Source: Flavobacterium hydrocarbonoxydans (lineage in GTDB: Bacteria; Bacteroidota; Bacteroidia; Flavobacteriales; Flavobacteriaceae). From it: DNA of 64,000 nucleotides. The DNA is taken from NCBI RefSeq assembly GCF_009789235.1, contig NZ_WSTB01000011.1:94619-158618 (forward strand), in the 5' to 3' direction. Both the position numbers and the translations under genes were made by a program. Of the stretch, positions 59,017-64,000 are shown piece after piece; within the stretch, counting starts at the first letter, position 1; every line of letters starts with the position of its first letter. Under the pieces are notes generated by a model. It was not told where the DNA came from. It saw only the letters and a program-made list of their open reading frames with translations, and did no database searches.

Positions 59017-60462
59017 TTATCTCCACTCAGGAACTTGTTTTAAATTTTTATTCAGATCCAGTTCTCGCTGCGGAATAGGGAAATGAACGTGTTTGGGCTG
59101 TGCATTGTTTTTTCCGGCTGCTTTTAGTTTTGCTACAAAATATTCCGGTCCTCTTCTGGCAAGGTCAAACCAGCGTTGGTATTCAAAAACCAGTTCTTTT
59201 CTTCTTTCCTCAAAAACAGCTTCTCTAAAATCATCTTTGCTGATCGTTGGCGAAGTAACCGATAGCAACGGAACACCGGCTCTGGTTCTCACGCGGTCTA
59301 TTCCTGTAAAAGCTTCAGTAGTTGGACCACTTTGTTCGTTTACCGCTTCAGAATATATTAATAAGACTTCCGCAAAGCGAATGATAGGCGTGTTTTTTGA
59401 AGACTGTCCTGGCGAAGCAGGCGTTGTTGGATCAAAATATTTATTAAAATGCGGAGCAGTTTGGTAGGTTTTTCCATCAGTCGGGCTTACATATTCTACT
59501 CCAAAAGTCACATATTTACGTGTATCATCTTCGGCGAAAGCCTGAAAAAGACCTCCAGCAGTATGCAAAGCATCGGCCTGATCTCCTGCAATTCCTGGTA
59601 CTGAATTAGGTGCAGAGGTTGAAGCCAGCATATTTCCGTTCCAATTCGTAAGTCCTTTAAATTGTGCCGAAAAAATATGCTCTTTACCGTTTTTTGTAGC
59701 TACATTAAAAACATCCGCATAGTTTTCGAACAAATCATATACTTTACTATCAATTACTTCTTTACTTTTTTCAGCTGCTTTTTGCCATTTTTTTTCGGTC
59801 AAGTATACTTTCGATAATAAACTTTTTGCTGCACCTGCTGTTATTTTGCCTTTTATTTTTTGTACTACCGGCAATGCTTCAGCAGCAATCAGATCGGCTT
59901 CAATTTGAGCATAAACCTGAGCTTCTGGGGTGTTGGAAACATTGAGTTCTCCAGCAGATAAACTTCCGGTTTCATGTAAAATCAGCGGTACATCACCAAA
60001 CCATCTTACGATATTAAAATACAAAACGGCTCTTAAAAACTTAGCTTCATTCACCAAATCATTTACTTTTTGAGTTTCCAAATTTGGAATCGTCGGAATT
60101 TTATCAATTGCAATATTAGCTCTGTTGATTCCGTCATAACTCTGTCTCCAAAGTTCCAGCATACGGTCATTAGAAGCATCATGCGTTAAGTTTGAAAGTG
60201 CTCTAACGTGTGCATTTCTGGCTCTTGGACCTGCTTCATAATCGTCAGTTGCCATTTCTGTCGAAATCTGGATTAATCGGTTATAAAGTGTATGCGTTGT
60301 GCTGTTGATGGCGTTATGTACCGCTATTACAGCAGCTTCTGCATCGGCAGGTGTTTTATAAAAATTGGTAGTTGCAATTACTGCTTTCGGATCTTCATCC
60401 AATGAATTACAAGCACTGAATGCGAAAAGAATGAGTAAACTATAAAGTGTTATTTTTTTCAT
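59017..60462 (-). CDS. SusD/RagB-family surface glycan-binding lipoprotein
   Basis: 481 residues. Lipoprotein signal MKKITLYSLLILFAFSAC (Cys18). The SusD N-terminal helices (TNFYKTPADAEAAVIAVHNA) with TPR-like packing, and the C-terminal part with RTRAGVPLL and FREAVFEERRKELVFEYQRW, the RagB/SusD signatures. It sits on top of the SusC pore and binds the oligosaccharide. It follows the SusC gene by 10 bp. The ligand cannot be read; a sulfatase in the same operon suggests it is sulfated. Confidence 0.94.
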   Translation of the reverse strand: MKKITLYSLLILFAFSACNSLDEDPKAVIATTNFYKTPADAEAAVIAVHNAINSTTHTLYNRLIQISTEMATDDYEAGPRARNAHVRALSNLTHDASNDRMLELWRQSYDGINRANIAIDKIPTIPNLETQKVNDLVNEAKFLRAVLYFNIVRWFGDVPLILHETGSLSAGELNVSNTPEAQVYAQIEADLIAAEALPVVQKIKGKITAGAAKSLLSKVYLTEKKWQKAAEKSKEVIDSKVYDLFENYADVFNVATKNGKEHIFSAQFKGLTNWNGNMLASTSAPNSVPGIAGDQADALHTAGGLFQAFAEDDTRKYVTFGVEYVSPTDGKTYQTAPHFNKYFDPTTPASPGQSSKNTPIIRFAEVLLIYSEAVNEQSGPTTEAFTGIDRVRTRAGVPLLSVTSPTISKDDFREAVFEERRKELVFEYQRWFDLARRGPEYFVAKLKAAGKNNAQPKHVHFPIPQRELDLNKNLKQVPEWR

Positions 60463-60472
60463 GATGTCTCTT

Positions 60473-63400
60473 TTAAAGTATAATGTTTAAACCGCCTGAA
60501 ATCGTTTTGGATGCCGGATAAATTCCAGTGTCTGTTCCGGGAGAAATGTTACTTCCGCTTGTTACTTCAGGGTCATAACCACTGTAGTCGGTAAACGTGA
60601 ACGGGTTTTCACCGATTATTCTGAATTTCACCGCTGTTAATCGTAGTTTTTCTGAGATTCTTTTTGGTAAATTATAACTAAAAGTGATGTTTTTAATTCT
60701 CACAAAAGAACCATCCTCAACAAAACGATTAGAGAAAATAGGAGCAGGGTCCAGCTTTGCACGAGGTGTTGTAGTACTTGGATTTGTTGGTGTCCAGGCA
60801 TCCAGAGCACTTTTAGAAGCATTTTGCTGTCCGTTGTATAATTCTAATGCCTGCGCGTTTCCGTTCAGGATATCATTGCCAATAGAACCATTTATAAGTA
60901 TGGCCAATTCGAAATCTTTGTAAGTGAAATTATTGGTAAAACCAAAGTTGAAATCAGGCTGCGCATTGCCAATGGTGGTTCTGTCAGCAGCAGTCGTAAA
61001 AGTGCCATCGCCATTGATATCTTTGTACAAACGATCACCCGCTTTTGGAGCTGCATTTCCTGTAAATTTTCCTTTAGTCGCAATATCTGCCGTTTGCAAA
61101 ATTCCATCTGTTACAGCTCCGTAGAAAGTTCCTAATGGCTGGCCAACCTGTAGAATATAGTTTCCGAAAGTGTAAAATTCGGCACCATTTCCTAAAGCGA
61201 TAATTTTGTTATCATTGAATGCAATATTGAAATTGGATGTCCATGAAAAGTTTGTATTTCCTAAAGAAGTATTAAGTCCAAACTCGATTCCCTGATTTTG
61301 TACCGAACCAAAATTCTGTAATGATGAAGTATAACCACTGGTGTATGGAATCTGAACATCAAGCAATAAATCTTTGGTTGTTTTGCGGTAAACATCAACC
61401 GTAAGATTCAATTTATCATTAAAGAAACCTACGTCAAGACCAGCATCAAACTGATTGGTAAGTTCCCAGCCTAAATCATTGTTCGCAATTCTTGTGGGTG
61501 TAAAACCAGTATAGATCTGGTCACCAAAAAGATATTTTACACTTGTTAAAGTCGATAAAGACTGATACTCTCCAATTTCCTGATTACCTGTTGCACCATA
61601 ACTGGTTCTTAGTTTCAAACTATTGATTACATCACTTACTGGTGCAAAAAAGTCTTCTTTGTTAACCTGCCATGCCAAAGCAACAGACGGGAAGTAACCC
61701 CATTTATTGTCTTTTCCGAATCTGGAAGAACCATCGGCTCTTAAACTCGCAGTGAAATAATATTTAGAATCATAATTATAGTTTACACGAGATAAATACG
61801 AATTTAATGCCCATTGACTTTCTCCCGAAGTAGGCATTAGCGCTACGCTTCCGCTTTGAAGATTGTTGTAACCGGTAACATCATTTACGAATTGCTGAGA
61901 ACCTGCCGTAACAAACTCACGAACCGAATTTTGCTGTGTATAACCTACCAAAACATTCAAATTATGCTTTTCAGCAAAAAGTTTAGAATACGTTAAAGTA
62001 TTTTCGTTTAGCCAGGTTCTTGAAGTTGCGTTACCAATTTTCCCTTCGCCGTTGGTAATCGATCCTTCATAAATAGATGCAGGCAGATAACTTTTTTCCT
62101 GATTCGAAATTTTATCAAGACCAAAAGAAACTTTAAAAACTAAATTTTTAAAAATATCATATTCACCATAAACGGTTCCTAAAACACGGTTGCTAACAGC
62201 TTCATTTTGACGCTCGTTTAGGGTTGCGATTGGGTTTGCAAAGATGTTCTCGAAAGGATTTCTTAGCGTATAACTTCCGTCCGGTTCATAAATAGTAGCT
62301 GTTGGAGGCATAACCAGCAATGAAGTAATTAAACCTGAAGGTGCTACTTTCGATGTCGTTTCAGCAAGCGTAAGGTTTACACCAAATCTTGATTTTGAAG
62401 TTAGTTTTGAAGTTAAATTTACACGTCCGCTTAATCTTTCGAAACCGGTATTTTTGATGATTCCTTCCTGATTAAAATAATTTCCGGAGACTGCATATTT
62501 GGTTTGGTTGTTTCCGCCGGAAATGCTCAACTGATGATTTTGTGTAATCCCTTTCTGGAAAGCTTCTGCCTGCCAGTCGACACCTTTGCCTAATTGTGCA
62601 ATTTGTGCAGCACTTAAATATTGGTTAGTTCCTAAAGCCGGATTGGCATCAAATAAAGCAGCATTCCTAAGATTAGCATAACCGGTAGCATCCAAAACAT
62701 CTATTTTTTCGCGAACTTCCTGCTGCCCTAAAGTAAAATCGTAATTGACAGTTAGCAGATTAGAAGAACCTTTTTTGGTTGTAATGATCACAACTCCATT
62801 CGCACCGCGGGAACCATAAATTGCTGTTGATGAAGCATCTTTAAGCACTGTAATCGATTCAATATCTGCTGGATTTATAGACGATAGCGGGTTGGTAGGT
62901 GTACCGCTCAAAACCCCTGATGTTACATCCGAATTGTAAATTGGGAATCCGTCAATTACATACAGAGGCTCATTTCCTCCCTGAATAGAACTTCCTCCAC
63001 GAATACGAATACTCAGTCCGGCTCCCGGCTGTCCTGAAGTCTGCGTTACATTTACACCCGCTACAGAACCCTGCAAAGCGCTTTCTAGTGTGCGTTGTGT
63101 ACTTTTTAAAGCAGTTGAAGAAACCGTTTCAGCGGCACCTGTATAATCTTTTTTGGTAGTCGATCCGTACCCGATAATTACAAGTTCGTCCAATTCTTTG
63201 ATGTCTTCTTTTAATGATATCTGAACAAAGGCGTTGGTTGCAATGTGTTCCTGTGTTACATAGCCAATATAGCTGATAACAAGAGTATAAGGAAATATCT
63301 GACCAGTCTGAAAATAAAATTTTCCATCTAAATCGGTGATGGCGTTGTGTGTTGTTCCTTTTATTTGAACATTAACTCCCGGAATGGGTTGATTGGTAAC

Positions 63401-63520
63401 CTGATCGATTACGGTTCCGTTTAGGGTTGAGTTGATTAAAGGCTGTGAATTTTGGGCTTTAATTCCGACTGAAATCTGTAAGAGGAATAGCAAAGTGCAT
63501 ATGTTTAATTTTTTTTTCAT
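60473..63520 (-). CDS. SusC/RagA-family TonB-dependent transporter
   Basis: 1015 residues. Signal peptide (NICTLLFLLQISVGIKAQ), a carboxypeptidase-like regulatory domain (about 35-105, GTVIDQVTNQPIPGVNVQIK), the TonB box-like DELVIIGYGSTTKKD, the plug (SIRIRGGSSIQGGNEPLYVI) and a 22-strand barrel with the C-terminal region typical of SusC. With SusD it imports oligosaccharides using TonB energy. First gene of the sulfatase operon. It has a 480-bp leader (63521-64000). No anti-sigma/ECF or hybrid kinase is visible upstream within the window. Confidence 0.95.
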   Translation of the reverse strand: MKKKLNICTLLFLLQISVGIKAQNSQPLINSTLNGTVIDQVTNQPIPGVNVQIKGTTHNAITDLDGKFYFQTGQIFPYTLVISYIGYVTQEHIATNAFVQISLKEDIKELDELVIIGYGSTTKKDYTGAAETVSSTALKSTQRTLESALQGSVAGVNVTQTSGQPGAGLSIRIRGGSSIQGGNEPLYVIDGFPIYNSDVTSGVLSGTPTNPLSSINPADIESITVLKDASSTAIYGSRGANGVVIITTKKGSSNLLTVNYDFTLGQQEVREKIDVLDATGYANLRNAALFDANPALGTNQYLSAAQIAQLGKGVDWQAEAFQKGITQNHQLSISGGNNQTKYAVSGNYFNQEGIIKNTGFERLSGRVNLTSKLTSKSRFGVNLTLAETTSKVAPSGLITSLLVMPPTATIYEPDGSYTLRNPFENIFANPIATLNERQNEAVSNRVLGTVYGEYDIFKNLVFKVSFGLDKISNQEKSYLPASIYEGSITNGEGKIGNATSRTWLNENTLTYSKLFAEKHNLNVLVGYTQQNSVREFVTAGSQQFVNDVTGYNNLQSGSVALMPTSGESQWALNSYLSRVNYNYDSKYYFTASLRADGSSRFGKDNKWGYFPSVALAWQVNKEDFFAPVSDVINSLKLRTSYGATGNQEIGEYQSLSTLTSVKYLFGDQIYTGFTPTRIANNDLGWELTNQFDAGLDVGFFNDKLNLTVDVYRKTTKDLLLDVQIPYTSGYTSSLQNFGSVQNQGIEFGLNTSLGNTNFSWTSNFNIAFNDNKIIALGNGAEFYTFGNYILQVGQPLGTFYGAVTDGILQTADIATKGKFTGNAAPKAGDRLYKDINGDGTFTTAADRTTIGNAQPDFNFGFTNNFTYKDFELAILINGSIGNDILNGNAQALELYNGQQNASKSALDAWTPTNPSTTTPRAKLDPAPIFSNRFVEDGSFVRIKNITFSYNLPKRISEKLRLTAVKFRIIGENPFTFTDYSGYDPEVTSGSNISPGTDTGIYPASKTISGGLNIIL

Positions 63521-63622
63521 TTCTTTGTAATGGTTTTAAGTAATAAACAAGGAGCTCTGAAAGTTGATTTTTCAACTCTCTAATTGTTCCTTTTATTTAG
63601 CGATAAATGTTCTTTAAGCCTC

Positions 63623-63656
63623 GCCATTTCTGTTGCCGCAGAAATGGCTTTTTTTA
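63623..63656 (+). terminator. Plus-strand terminator-like hairpin upstream of susC
   Basis: GCCATTTCTG (63623-63632) and CAGAAATGGC (63639-63648) pair perfectly around a six-base loop and are followed by TTTTTTTATT on the plus strand, opposite to the susC operon. It could end an antisense RNA crossing the susC leader, or a plus-strand transcript starting near 63521. The rest of 63657-64000 is AT-rich and shows no gene. Confidence 0.7.
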
Positions 63657-64000
63657 TTATTTACAGCAACGGTGGTACATTTTTTTTATTTTTTGTTAAT
63701 AGTTGAACTTTCTTTGTTAATAGATATAGTTTCAGTGCTCTATTGGTTACAATTAGCTTGTATCAAATAGATTTTGAAATTTTCAATAAGAATATTTATT
63801 TGGTATTTTTTATAAAGATTCGTTTTTAAGTATCGATTGATTTTATAGTAATAACCGATTAAAATCGAATAAAATTGCCGTGAGTATTAGCAACAGAAAC
63901 ACATATAACAATAAGTGTTATAGTTATATTTTTTAAGAAGAAAATAAAAAATTGTGTTTTCGGTTGTTTTCAAAATCTAGTTTGTTTGGTTTTAAATATG

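Overview
The window reads as chromosome from a member of the Flavobacteriia, most likely Flavobacterium or a close relative. The DNA is AT-rich. It has a SusC/SusD pair with a sulfatase, Bacteroidota-only families (DUF3667, DUF4293 next to rho, DUF2490), Rho with a long Asn-rich N-terminal insert, and promoter boxes of the TAnnTTTG type. I see no rRNA, tRNA, CRISPR array, prophage, complete insertion sequence or integrase. Family names come from reading the proteins, not from database searches.

Layout. 1-8948: a truncated membrane protein, a six-helix membrane protein, an aldehyde dehydrogenase, an RluA-type pseudouridine synthase, panB, L-serine dehydratase and a Kef-type cation/proton antiporter. 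8986-15361: small soluble enzymes (SMI1/KNR4, VOC, 2H phosphoesterase, DUF1801, SRPBCC), a DUF2490 outer-membrane protein, a GNAT-LOG fused frame, a lactonase-like beta-propeller, a short-repeat protein resembling the septoil-knot family, and a GNAT. 15472-17235: an LCIB-type carbonic-anhydrase-like protein encoded just behind a bestrophin channel. 17474-20785: a sugar-metabolism operon (TIM-barrel isomerase plus two Gfo/Idh/MocA oxidoreductases). 20941-25279: cupin, metallo-beta-lactamase fold, DUF1801, alpha/beta hydrolase, serine hydrolase and an NTF2-like protein. 25723-26415: a long, strictly 21-bp-periodic array beside an orphan gene. 27356-31407: a membrane protein, an archaemetzincin lipoprotein, a secreted protein, and a CheY-like regulator with its histidine kinase. 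31774-36250: small stress or housekeeping enzymes and an AraC regulator.

36291-40982 is an accessory region. Six small, unrelated genes, all on the minus strand, are each preceded by a copy of one related 120-150 bp dyad repeat. Two copies also carry a ~41-bp hairpin-ended tandem array. The region ends with a HEPN-like gene behind an 18-bp hairpin. It resembles a gene-cassette array, but no integrase lies in the window. Next to it, 41051-41168 looks like a structured non-coding RNA.

41283-57165 is core genome: lpdA, a NUMOD4/HNH-like protein, an ABC exporter, truA, a YfcE-type phosphodiesterase, a TPR histidine kinase with its NarL-type regulator, DUF4293, rho, an M28 peptidase, DUF3667, a dienelactone hydrolase, and a divergent Lrp regulator and ornithine aminotransferase. 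57349-63520 is a sulfatase-SusD-SusC locus for uptake and desulfation of a glycan.

A window-wide theme is intergenic DNA built from short degenerate words, often arranged as two inverted arms (10867, 25414, 42843, 45508, 46392, 52166), plus REP-like palindromes at 31734, 41243 and 46483/46568. The best candidates for something undescribed are the 21-bp array, the dyad-repeat gene array, the inverted word-repeat elements and the LCIB-bestrophin pair.
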